Shown in pieces: positions 1 through 5,283 of a stretch of 8,733 nt of DNA. Source of the DNA: Rhodospirillales bacterium. GTDB taxonomy: Bacteria; Pseudomonadota; Alphaproteobacteria; Rhodospirillales; 2-02-FULL-58-16. The position numbers and the translations under genes are program-made. How positions within the stretch are numbered: position 1 is the first letter of the stretch; each line of letters starts with the position of its first letter. Location: contig JAJFIG010000557.1 of NCBI GenBank assembly GCA_021775195.1, forward strand, positions 1 to 8,733. The letters are read 5' to 3'. Below the pieces are notes generated by a model. It did not search any database and was not told the origin of the DNA. It saw only the letters and a program-made list of their open reading frames with translations.

Positions 1-1
1 C

Positions 2-409
2 CAGGTCGTCGTGACCATCGCCGACCCCGCCGCCCATTACCGGGTCCAGCGGGTCGACCTCATCGGCCCCGGCGGCCGCGCCGCCACCGCCCGCGACCTC
101 ACCCGCCACGCCACCAGCGTCGATCCCGGCGGCCGCGACGCTTATGACCGTCCCAGTGTCGGGGTCGGCGGCGGCTACGGCAGCGGCCACGGCGGCCACG
201 GCGGCGTCGGCATCACCATTCCCCTGGGCGGCCCGTCCCGGCCCGCGGCCCGCGAGGCGCCCGGCGTGCGCACCGTCGCCCGGATCGCCATGCCCGATCC
301 TGTCGGCTACCGCCTGGCGCCCCGACGCTGGACCATCCGCGTCACCCTCACCGACCGCGCCGGCAACCCAACCACCACCGACATCCCCGCCCCCCGGCCG
401 CCGGAATAG
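2..409 (+). CDS. C-terminal part of a Gly/His-rich hypothetical protein (5' end outside the window)
   Basis: The reading frame is open from the first complete codon at base 2 to a TAG at 407-409, so the gene almost certainly begins upstream. A GTG at 11 could serve as a start but has no ribosome binding site in view. The visible 136 residues begin with a beta-rich stretch (VTIADPAAHYRVQRVDLIGP). A low-complexity Gly/His patch follows (GGGYGSGHGGHGGVG, about residues 53-67 counted from the GTG), and then a second beta-rich stretch with WTIRVTLTDRAGN near the end. Strong GC bias at third positions supports coding. I do not recognise the family. The layout (short beta segments, Gly-rich linker, 'V-D-L-I-x-P' and 'R-W-x-I-R') suggests an exported or envelope protein, but no signal peptide can be seen because the N-terminus is missing. 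The cupin gene follows 70 bases downstream on the same strand. Confidence 0.6.
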   Translation, partial: QVVVTIADPAAHYRVQRVDLIGPGGRAATARDLTRHATSVDPGGRDAYDRPSVGVGGGYGSGHGGHGGVGITIPLGGPSRPAAREAPGVRTVARIAMPDPVGYRLAPRRWTIRVTLTDRAGNPTTTDIPAPRPPE

Positions 410-479
410 GTCGTGTACTCGATGCGCCCGTGCCCGCTACACTGGCCGGGGAGCAGCAGCGCAGCAGGGGAGGGAGCCC

Positions 480-848
480 ATGGCCGACGACAATTTCTTC
501 AATCTCGACGATCCCGCCCAGGGCATCGCGCGCCAGTTGGGCCCGGGTATCGCCACCCGCGTCTTCGCCGGCGAGGAGGCCATGCTGTCGGTGGTCCGCC
601 TCGAGCCCGGCGCCGAGGGCACCATCCACAGCCACCCGGAGGAGCAGTGGGGGGTCTGCCTCGCCGGCGCCGGGGTGCGCATCCAGGACGGCGCCGAGGT
701 GCCCTTTGCCAAGGGCGATTTCTGGCGCACGCCCGGCGGCGTCAGCCACGGCATCCGCGTCGGTGCCGAAGGCGCCACCGTCCTCGACGTCTTCGCCCCG
801 CCCCGCCCCGAATACAAAAAGGCGGGGTCCGGCTTCGCCGCCGGCTAG
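480..848 (+). CDS. Small single-domain cupin protein
   Basis: This is a 122-residue protein that is essentially one cupin_2 beta-barrel. Cupin motif 1 lies at residues 44-63, with G47, H50, H52, Glu54/Glu55/Gln56 and the closing G63. Motif 2 lies at residues 79-90, with G79, D80, P85, G87 and H90. The metal ligands expected of the family (two His of HxH, an acidic or Gln residue, and the later His) are therefore all present, so a divalent metal site is likely. The start ATG at 480 is preceded by a purine-rich Shine-Dalgarno stretch (GGGGAGGGA, 468-476). The frame stays open upstream, but that part is a shadow of the previous gene. No signal peptide is present, so the protein is probably cytoplasmic. 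Single-domain cupins include small isomerases, dioxygenase-like enzymes and sensor domains. Nothing in the sequence fixes the substrate, so no specific reaction is claimed. Confidence 0.88.
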   Translation: MADDNFFNLDDPAQGIARQLGPGIATRVFAGEEAMLSVVRLEPGAEGTIHSHPEEQWGVCLAGAGVRIQDGAEVPFAKGDFWRTPGGVSHGIRVGAEGATVLDVFAPPRPEYKKAGSGFAAG

Positions 849-881
849 GCGCGGCACCACTCCGCCGCCTCTTCCTCTCCA

Positions 882-960
882 TCGTCGTCCTTGGGCTCGA
901 CCCGAGGACCCGGCGTCCCGCCGCGCCCGTGGATCCGCGCGTCGGGCGCGAGGATGACGA
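882..960. repeat. Dispersed imperfect palindromic repeat, alphaproteobacterial 'LGLDPR...DPRV..EDDE' type
   Basis: The two arms (882-913 and 929-960) are imperfect inverted copies of one another, about 24 of 32 positions matching, joined by a 15-base GC-rich centre. Read on the plus strand, the element encodes the pattern VLGLDPR (16 residues) DPRVGREDDE. I recognise this as the signature of a very common intergenic palindromic repeat in alphaproteobacterial genomes, often mis-annotated as short proteins. It sits alone in the gap between the cupin gene and the lipoprotein gene. It could fold into a long hairpin in RNA and may attenuate or terminate read-through from the cupin gene. That role is inference. 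Confidence 0.7.
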
Positions 961-999
961 AGGGGGAGGGGGCAACGCCGTGCCTCCGTCATGACCCCC

Positions 1000-1028
1000 T
1001 TCAACCGAACCCCTTTCGGGACTACATT
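1000..1028 (+). promoter_or_regulatory. Candidate sigma-70-type promoter for the lipoprotein gene
   Basis: A TTCAAC -35-like hexamer (1000-1005) and a TACATT -10-like hexamer (1023-1028) are separated by 17 bases. They lie in the only locally AT-rich stretch between the palindromic repeat and the gene starting at 1076. Each hexamer matches the E. coli consensus at only about four positions, so this is a suggestion rather than a firm call. Confidence 0.3.
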
Positions 1029-1075
1029 ATAAGGTGCTGGAGAGGGCTCTTGTCCGCAGGAGCCAAGGAAACGCC

Positions 1076-1702
1076 ATGAAACGCCGTCCCCCGCGACCGC
1101 GGGCCGCCGCCCCGGCAATCGTTGCCCTGGTGCTCGTCGCCCTGGCCGTGGCCGGCTGTGCCGTTGGTCCCGGCCATCCCCTCTACACGCCCCGCGCCGT
1201 CGCCAAGTCCTTCGGCTATGCCGAGGAGCGGGTCGCCAGGGACCGCTTCCGGATCACCTATGCCGCCCCGGTGCGCCGCACCTTCCCCCATGCCGGACCC
1301 CGGCGCCAGGACGACGCCGCCGAACAGCTCGCCCTGGCCTACGACATGGCCCTGTGGCGGGCCTCGGAGGTGGCGCTGGCCAACGGCTACCCCGGGTTCG
1401 TCGCCGGTCCCCGCGACAACCAGGTCCAGGTCGACGTCGCCTACGACTATTACCGCGACCCCTTCTACGACGATCCCTTCTACCATTACGGCCACCGCCG
1501 CCACCGCCTGCACCGGCACTACCCCTACGATCCCTATTATTACGGCGGCCGTTACAGCCGCTACGCCTTGATGGCGGCGACGACCACGGTCACCGTCGAG
1601 CTGCGCAAGGTCCGGGTGCCGGAGGCCATCGACGCCGCCACCACCATCCGCCGGATGCGCCGGAAATACCCCGAAGCCCTGGGGACGCCGCCGGACGGGT
1701 AG
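1076..1702 (+). CDS. CC0125/CC1285-type lipoprotein with a Tyr/His-rich segment
   Basis: This 208-residue protein begins with a basic N-terminus, a hydrophobic stretch (residues 13-26) and a lipobox ending in Cys28 (AVAGC). It should therefore be exported by Sec and lipidated. The mature part opens with the block YTPRAVAKSFGYAEERVARD (residues 37-56), followed by 'FRITYAA'. Residues 83-109 (AEQLALAYDMALWRASEVAL and NGYPGFV) form a helix followed by the conserved NGYxxF turn. This order (G-Y-x-E-x-R, F-R-I-x-Y, then A-x-x-L-A-x-G-Y-x-x-F) is what I know from the CC0125/CC1285 family of alphaproteobacterial lipoproteins, whose function is unknown. Residues 123-163 are unusual, with about 16 Tyr, 5 His and 6 Arg in 41 positions. 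A beta-rich tail (TTTVTVELRKV) follows. The ATG at 1076 has AGGAGCCAAGGAA just upstream. Outer membrane is the expected location, but the sorting residues after Cys28 (Ala-Val) only exclude the classical Asp+2 inner-membrane signal. Confidence 0.8.
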   Translation: MKRRPPRPRAAAPAIVALVLVALAVAGCAVGPGHPLYTPRAVAKSFGYAEERVARDRFRITYAAPVRRTFPHAGPRRQDDAAEQLALAYDMALWRASEVALANGYPGFVAGPRDNQVQVDVAYDYYRDPFYDDPFYHYGHRRHRLHRHYPYDPYYYGGRYSRYALMAATTTVTVELRKVRVPEAIDAATTIRRMRRKYPEALGTPPDG

Positions 1703-1727
1703 GGGGCGGGTAGGGCGCGCGGCACGG

Positions 1728-1758
1728 GGTGTCGGGATTCTTTACACCGGATTTTTTT
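1728..1758 (+). terminator. Possible weak intrinsic terminator of the lipoprotein gene
   Basis: GGTGT (1728-1732) and ACACC (1744-1748) can pair across an 11-base loop. A run of seven T (1752-1758) follows three bases later, 26-56 bases after the stop codon at 1702. The stem is only 5 bp, so efficiency would be low. It overlaps the first 17-bp repeat site, so the pairing may simply reflect the partial dyad of that site. Confidence 0.3.
1730..1746 (+). promoter_or_regulatory. Upstream copy of a 17-bp repeated site (candidate enhancer-binding-protein site)
   Basis: The sequence TGTCGGGATTCTTTACA recurs with a single change at 1832-1848, 102 bp downstream. Both copies begin TGT and end ACA, a partial dyad as expected for a dimeric DNA-binding regulator. 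It centres about 200 bp upstream of the transcription start predicted from the sigma-54 element at 1912-1929. That distance suits activation from afar by a bacterial enhancer-binding protein. The regulator is not in the window. PrsR-type regulators, linked with RpoN to PEP-CTERM gene expression in other bacteria, are the natural candidates. Confidence 0.6.
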
Positions 1759-1831
1759 CCGCCGCTGAGCTACAAGCCATTGAATTGATGGAAAAATAAA
1801 CGCCGGTGCCGGGTTGTTCAACCGTTCGGCG

Positions 1832-1848
1832 TGTCGGAATTCTTTACA
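1832..1848 (+). promoter_or_regulatory. Downstream copy of the 17-bp repeated site
   Basis: TGTCGGAATTCTTTACA differs from the copy at 1730-1746 at one base and has the same orientation. Its centre lies about 98 bp upstream of the predicted start site, the usual range for an enhancer-binding-protein site at a sigma-54 promoter. The inner core GGAATTCT contains an EcoRI-type palindrome, which increases the dyad symmetry of this copy over the upstream one. Confidence 0.62.
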
Positions 1849-1911
1849 GTCTGGAGTTATAAGAATCCCAAACAAGCACGCAGAAAGTTGAAATCATTAC
1901 AGCTATGAATA

Positions 1912-1929
1912 TTGGCATGGAATTTGCTT
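1912..1929 (+). promoter_or_regulatory. Sigma-54 (RpoN) -24/-12 promoter of the PEP-CTERM gene
   Basis: TTGGCATGGAATTTGCTT matches the sigma-54 consensus TTGGCACG-N4-TTGCT almost completely. The invariant GG (1914-1915) and GC (1926-1927) are exactly 10 bases apart. Transcription would begin near 1938, leaving about 52 bases of untranslated leader before the ATG at 1991. The two 17-bp repeats upstream complete a normal sigma-54 control region, since such promoters need a distally bound activator. PEP-CTERM genes in other bacteria are known to depend on RpoN, which agrees with this reading. Confidence 0.8.
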
Positions 1930-1990
1930 GCTTATCTAGATTGGAGGCGTCGCCGGCGGTACGGGGCGCCGGAGCAGGGAGTCTCGTGTC

Positions 1991-2806
1991 ATGTCCGCGC
2001 ATCGTCTTGGAAGAGTCCTCGCCCTCGCCCTCGTCGCCGGGGTGCTGGTTCCCGGCGCCATCGGCAGCGCCGGGGCCGTGGTCGTCGACCGCCTGGTTTT
2101 CTACAACAACTCCGGCTTCGACGGGAACAACCCCGCCATCAACGCCGCCGACGACGGCGCCATCGCCACCGACAAGACGGCGCTGCTGCCCGGGCAGACC
2201 GCGACCTTCGCCAACGTCACCAGCTACGTCCTCGGCCTTAACGGCCTCATGGTCGACATCGCCGGCGCCGTCGGCGGGGTCACCGCCGCCGACTTCAGCT
2301 TCCGCGCCGGCACAACCGCCGATCCCGCCGCCTGGGCCGCCGCCCCGGCGCCCAGCGCCACGGCGGTTCGCAACCTTGGCGGCGGCGTCAACCGCGTAAC
2401 CGTGACCTGGAACGACTTCGCCCTCGTCGACACCTGGCTCCAGGCCACGGTGCTGGCCACCGCCGCCACCGGCCTCGCCGCCCCGGACGTCTTCTATTTC
2501 GGCAACCTGATCGGCGAGACCGGCGACGATGCCTCCGCCCTCGCCGTAACCGCTGCCGACGCCACCGCTATCGACAGCAACGCGGCCACGCCGGCCGCCG
2601 TCGACAATCCCTACGACATTGACCGCGACGGTGACGTCGACGGGGCGGACGCGGGCATTGCGAGACAGCATGCCGGCCAAACCCTGCCCCTGTTCGAGGC
2701 CCCCGTGCCCGGCACCGGGTCCCGGCCGATCCCCGAACCGGGCACCCTTGCCCTGCTGGCTTTTGGCCTTGCCGGGTTCGGTGTCCTGCGCCGTCGCCGC
2801 CGGTAA
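1991..2806 (+). CDS. PEP-CTERM sorted secreted protein with a dockerin-like calcium loop
   Basis: This 271-residue protein has three parts. Residues 1-29 are a Sec signal peptide (cleavage expected after A27-G-A29). Residues 30 to about 200 are a beta-rich Ala/Asp/Thr module with FYNNSGFDGNNPAINAADDG (37-56), a GQTATFANVTSY block and the later DVFYFGNLIGETGDD. Residues 206-229 contain a dockerin/EF-hand-like calcium loop with D209, D211, D213, D215, D217 and D220 in the 1-3-5-7-9-12 spacing. The tail (246-271) is a complete exosortase signal: PEP at 248-250, a hydrophobic helix, then five Arg. The protein should cross the inner membrane, be cut by an exosortase near the PEP motif and be released or attached at the cell surface. 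The exosortase is not in the window. The central module resembles secreted proteins I associate with Planctomycetes; this is recall, not a search. Only one calcium loop is present, whereas cellulosomal dockerins carry two. AGGGAG (1976-1981) supports the ATG at 1991, and the upstream control region is sigma-54 type. Confidence 0.85.
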   Translation: MSAHRLGRVLALALVAGVLVPGAIGSAGAVVVDRLVFYNNSGFDGNNPAINAADDGAIATDKTALLPGQTATFANVTSYVLGLNGLMVDIAGAVGGVTAADFSFRAGTTADPAAWAAAPAPSATAVRNLGGGVNRVTVTWNDFALVDTWLQATVLATAATGLAAPDVFYFGNLIGETGDDASALAVTAADATAIDSNAATPAAVDNPYDIDRDGDVDGADAGIARQHAGQTLPLFEAPVPGTGSRPIPEPGTLALLAFGLAGFGVLRRRRR

Positions 2807-2837
2807 ATAAAAAGGGCGCCCCGTTGCCGGGGCGCCC
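2807..2837 (-). terminator. Intrinsic terminator of the OmpA-domain gene, possibly bidirectional
   Basis: A perfect 10-bp stem, GGGCGCCCCG (2814-2823) with CGGGGCGCCC (2828-2837), closes a 4-base loop. On the minus strand it is followed directly by TTTTTAT, so it reads as a strong rho-independent terminator for the OmpA-domain gene that ends at 2888. The convergent PEP-CTERM gene ends at 2806, just before the A-rich side. The same hairpin could stall transcription from the left, although it lacks a T-run in that direction. Confidence 0.8.
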
Positions 2838-2887
2838 AGGTGCGCCGGTCGGATGGGTGGTATCCGGCCCGCCGCGCTTTAAGGTGT

Positions 2888-3778
2888 TTATTTCCTGAAT
2901 ATTGCCTCGACCCGGCGGTTTGCCTGCTCGGCGGTACCGTCGGCGGTCATCACCCGGGGCTTCTCCTCGCCGTGGATTTCCTTGGTGATCCGGTTCGCCG
3001 GCACCCCGGCCTTGATTAGGGCCTGGGCCACCGCGTCGACCCGGGCCTTGGACAGCACCAGGTTATACTTGGAGTCACCCGCGAGGTCCGTATGGCCCGC
3101 GAGATGGATGGTGAACAGCTGATCCTTGCCCGAGGCCAGCGCCGCCGCGTGGTTGATCTGGTTCGGGGCGTTGCCGGTCAGCTTCGAGCTGTCGAGATCG
3201 AAGAGCACCAGGAGGGCCGACGGCGGGGCTATTTTCTTGGGCATCGGAGCCGGCTTCGGCGCCGGCTTGGCCGCCACCTTCGGCGCTTCCTTGAGCGACG
3301 CCAGGACCGGTCCCATGGCCGCCTCGTAGCCGTCGCGGCAGGCCTTGATGTCCCGGGGCTGGTCGTTCTCTTCCTGCTCCTGCATCCAGCAGTCGAACAT
3401 CACCTGGGCCCTGGCCGCCTGTTCCGGAGCCTTGCGTCCGGCGCCCCGCCTCAGGGCGTCGACCAGGCGTGCACGGGCCGCCGTCAGGTCGCCGACGCTG
3501 CCCTTGGGCAGCTTGCGGGTGCTGATCTCCTCGGGCAGAACCAGGTTGCCCTTGCCGGCGGTGACTGCGCGGGTGGCGAAGACGGTTCCGTCTTCCTCGT
3601 CCCACTCGGCGTATTCGCTCAGCGCCAGGTCCGTATATCCCTTGTGTAGGTTCATGCCGAATGTTGAGCCCTTGGGCGTCATCGACTGGGCTTCATCGAG
3701 CTGGGCTCCACCCATGGCGCATGCCCCGAGTGTCATCGCGGCAAAGCCGGCGACGATCGTCGTCGTAAGGTTTCTCAT
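2888..3778 (-). CDS. OmpA-family lipoprotein (peptidoglycan-binding C-terminal domain)
   Basis: This 296-residue protein has a lipobox at LGAC (Cys20) after a hydrophobic signal, so it should be an outer-membrane lipoprotein. Residues 21-165 are a mostly helical, charged region of unknown fold with Cys130 and Cys147, which could form a periplasmic disulphide. A Pro/Ala/Lys linker (165-186) leads to an OmpA/Pal-type domain (187-296). That domain shows LVLFDLDSSKL, then GHTDLAG (228-234), YNLVLSKARVDAV (238-250) and NRRVEA (287-292). D231 and R246 are spaced exactly like the diaminopimelate-binding Asp and Arg of known OmpA-like domains, so non-covalent peptidoglycan binding is expected. The start at 3778 is preferred over the in-frame ATG at 3793 because GGAGGAG lies between the two ATGs at the right distance for the second. 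No beta-barrel is present, so it is Pal-like in anchoring but not pal itself: no tol genes adjoin it, and the long N-terminal region is unlike Pal. Confidence 0.88.
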   Translation of the reverse strand: MRNLTTTIVAGFAAMTLGACAMGGAQLDEAQSMTPKGSTFGMNLHKGYTDLALSEYAEWDEEDGTVFATRAVTAGKGNLVLPEEISTRKLPKGSVGDLTAARARLVDALRRGAGRKAPEQAARAQVMFDCWMQEQEENDQPRDIKACRDGYEAAMGPVLASLKEAPKVAAKPAPKPAPMPKKIAPPSALLVLFDLDSSKLTGNAPNQINHAAALASGKDQLFTIHLAGHTDLAGDSKYNLVLSKARVDAVAQALIKAGVPANRITKEIHGEEKPRVMTADGTAEQANRRVEAIFRK

Positions 3779-3816
3779 GGTTTCTCCTCCCATTTTCGCG
3801 CGATCAAACGCATATC

Positions 3817-3845
3817 ATTGTATGTAACACTGTATATGCAACCAG
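3817..3845 (-). promoter_or_regulatory. Candidate promoter of the OmpA-domain gene
   Basis: On the minus strand TACAAT (3822-3817) matches the -10 consensus at five of six positions. At 17 bases upstream is CTGGTT (3845-3840), a poor -35. An alternative pairing is TTGCAT (3841-3836) with ATGATA (3818-3813). Both lie in the AT-rich patch 35-60 bases before the start codon, so a promoter here is likely even though the exact hexamers are uncertain. Confidence 0.35.
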
Positions 3846-3990
3846 GCCACGCGCCAAATGTTGATATCGTCGGTTAAAAGTCACGGGCCGTGGCAATTAT
3901 CGGCCGCCCGGCCATCCCATCCCCACCCTGGGGTAAAAGCGATGACTGGACCCTAGCAACGGAATCGGCCGGCCAATAGTGACAGTGGTC

Positions 3991-4028
3991 ACAAAAGGCC
4001 GACTTTTTGCGTCGGGCTTCTGTCGGCC
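3991..4028 (-). terminator. Possible intrinsic terminator downstream of the MscS gene
   Basis: Read on the minus strand, GGCCGAC (4028-4022) pairs with GTCGGCC (4003-3997) around an 18-base loop, and TTTTGT follows at once. An inner alternative, CCGAC/GTCGG at 4015-4011 and 4003-3999, gives a tighter 7-base loop with the same T-run. It lies about 110 bases past the stop codon of the MscS gene. Confidence 0.4.
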
Positions 4029-4137
4029 GTCTCTGGCCCCGGTCCCCGATTGAAGACCGGGGTCATACTATAATAGGATATATGGCGATTGATTGCAGCC
4101 GTTTGCAATCCCGGCTTGTCCTCGCCTGGACGCCGTC

Positions 4138-4980
4138 TTACTCCGCCGCCAGTGCCTGGGCTTCCCCGCTGACGTGAATCGTGCGTTGCGGGAAGGGGAT
4201 GGAGATGCCCTCGTCGTCGAGGCGTTCCTTGATCGCTTTGGTGAGGTCGAACTTCACCCCCCAGTAATCGGCGCCCCGGACCCACGGGCGCACCGTCAGG
4301 TTGACCGAGCTGTCGCCCAGCTCGGCCACCGCCACCAGGGGTTCTGGATCGGCGAGCACCCGGGCCTCGGCGCCGATGACATCGAGGATGGCGTCCCGTG
4401 CCCGGCCGATGTCGTCGCCGTAGTCGATGCCGATCAGCAGGTCGCAGCGCCGGGTCTCGTGGTACGAGTAGTTGCGCACCGCCGAGCCCCAGATCTGGCT
4501 GTTGGGGGCCAGGATCTGGACGTTGTCCGGCGTCGCCAGTTCGGTGACGAAGAGGTTGAGCGCCTTGACCGTCCCCGCGACTCCGCCGGCCTCGACGTAA
4601 TCGCCGATCTTGAACGGGCGGAAGATCAGCAGCATGACCCCGGCGGCGACGTTGCTCAGGGTTCCCTGCAGCGCCAGGCCGATGGCCAGGCCGGCGGCGC
4701 CGAACACCGTGATCAGGCTTGCCGTCTGCACCCCGAACTGGGACAGCACCGCGAGCACGGTGACGATGAGGATCAGGTAGCGGACGACGCTGGCCGCGAA
4801 CTTGCGTAGGGTCTCATCGAATTTCTTGACCCTGCCCAGTGCCTTGTTCACCGCGCGCTGGGCCCAGCCGGCGCCGATCCAGCCGGCGATGAGGATGGCG
4901 AAGGCGCCGACGACGTTGAGGCCGTAGGTGGCCACTAGGCCGATCAGGGTCTGCACGATCTCTTCAATGGTTCCCTGCAT
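4138..4980 (-). CDS. mscS: MscS-family small-conductance mechanosensitive channel
   Basis: At 280 residues this has about the length of E. coli MscS (286). Three hydrophobic segments lie at roughly residues 18-40, 63-83 and 88-120. The third contains the pore-lining helix GAAGLAIGLALQGTLSN (94-110) and VAAGVMLLIFRPFKIGDYVE (111-130), with the alternating small Gly/Ala pattern of MscS TM3, followed by GGVAGTV at 132-138. The beta domain carries the LAPNSQIWG turn (157-165), equivalent to the PNG/PN loop of the family. The C-terminal alpha/beta domain ends in ISIPFPQRTIHV (259-270), the counterpart of the family's 'FPYPQ' strand. All core elements are intact, so a working inner-membrane heptameric channel that opens on membrane tension during osmotic downshock is expected. 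The ATG at 4980 has AAGGA about 9 bases upstream. The gene appears monocistronic, and other MscS-like paralogues in the same genome are likely. Confidence 0.93.
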   Translation of the reverse strand: MQGTIEEIVQTLIGLVATYGLNVVGAFAILIAGWIGAGWAQRAVNKALGRVKKFDETLRKFAASVVRYLILIVTVLAVLSQFGVQTASLITVFGAAGLAIGLALQGTLSNVAAGVMLLIFRPFKIGDYVEAGGVAGTVKALNLFVTELATPDNVQILAPNSQIWGSAVRNYSYHETRRCDLLIGIDYGDDIGRARDAILDVIGAEARVLADPEPLVAVAELGDSSVNLTVRPWVRGADYWGVKFDLTKAIKERLDDEGISIPFPQRTIHVSGEAQALAAE

Positions 4981-5132
4981 GTCGAATATCCTTGCTGCTC
5001 GAATTCATCCGCGCCGCTCCGGCGGCGTGTTCCCACCACGGGGCCCACCCAAATATCAACCGGCATAAATAGTATCGAAACCGGGTTTGGCAATCCCTTG
5101 AATATCCATGGGACGAAAAACTGTCGGAAATC

Positions 5133-5208
5133 TGGTGCCGGATGAGGGATTCGAACCCCCGACCTACTGATTACAAATCAGTCGCTCTGCCAACTGAGCT
5201 AATCCGGC
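5133..5208 (-). tRNA. tRNA-Thr(UGU)
   Basis: The 76-base gene folds into a normal cloverleaf on the minus strand. Acceptor GCCGGAT (5208-5202) pairs with the matching 3' strand. The D-arm is TAGCTCAGTTGGCAGAGC, and the anticodon stem ACTGA/TCAGT encloses loop TTTGTAA with anticodon TGT. The T-arm is TCGGGGGTTCGAATCCCTC-like, and the 3' CCA is encoded (5135-5133). It reads ACA codons, and ACG by wobble. In E. coli, tRNA-Thr genes flank the Tyr-Gly pair upstream of tufB; here it lies 3.1 kb away on the opposite strand. Confidence 0.97.
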
Positions 5209-5283
5209 GTTCCAGGGGACACGACAATTAAGTCCGCCCGACGATAACGCGCGCCCCGGGTTCGGGCAAGCGCCCGCCGGCGC

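Larger units (their letters stand above)
3779..4137. other. AT-richer 359-base gap between the OmpA-domain gene and the MscS gene
   Basis: I see no credible gene here. The right end of the OmpA promoter region (about 3810-3840) is strongly AT-rich and includes the candidate promoter listed separately. A short dyad GTGAC-agtg-GTCAC lies at 3979-3992 and could be an operator, with no partner gene obvious. Two hairpins follow: GGCCGAC/GTCGGCC (3997-4028), and CCCCGGTC/GACCGGGG (4037-4044 with 4055-4062), the latter extendable by a G-U and a G-C pair. The first has a T-run on the minus strand and is listed as a terminator. The second has none and remains unexplained. Confidence 0.5.

Noticed and set aside
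348..1118. Minus-strand open frame opposite the cupin gene
   Set aside because: It is a shadow in GC-rich DNA. The cupin motifs on the plus strand are unambiguous.
1844..2680. Long minus-strand open frame (278 codons) opposite the PEP-CTERM gene
   Set aside because: It is an antisense shadow of a GC-rich gene, giving a Gly/Val/Ala low-complexity product. The plus strand has a signal peptide, sorting signal and promoter.
4083..4096. Second sigma-54-like sequence (TGGCGATTGATTGC)
   Set aside because: GG and GC are 9 and not 10 bases apart, and no plus-strand gene follows.
5263..5276. Hairpin CGGGC-AAGC-GCCCG as terminator of the lipoprotein gene ending at 5284
   Set aside because: The stem is only 5 bp and no T-run follows on the minus strand; in such GC-rich DNA this is expected by chance.
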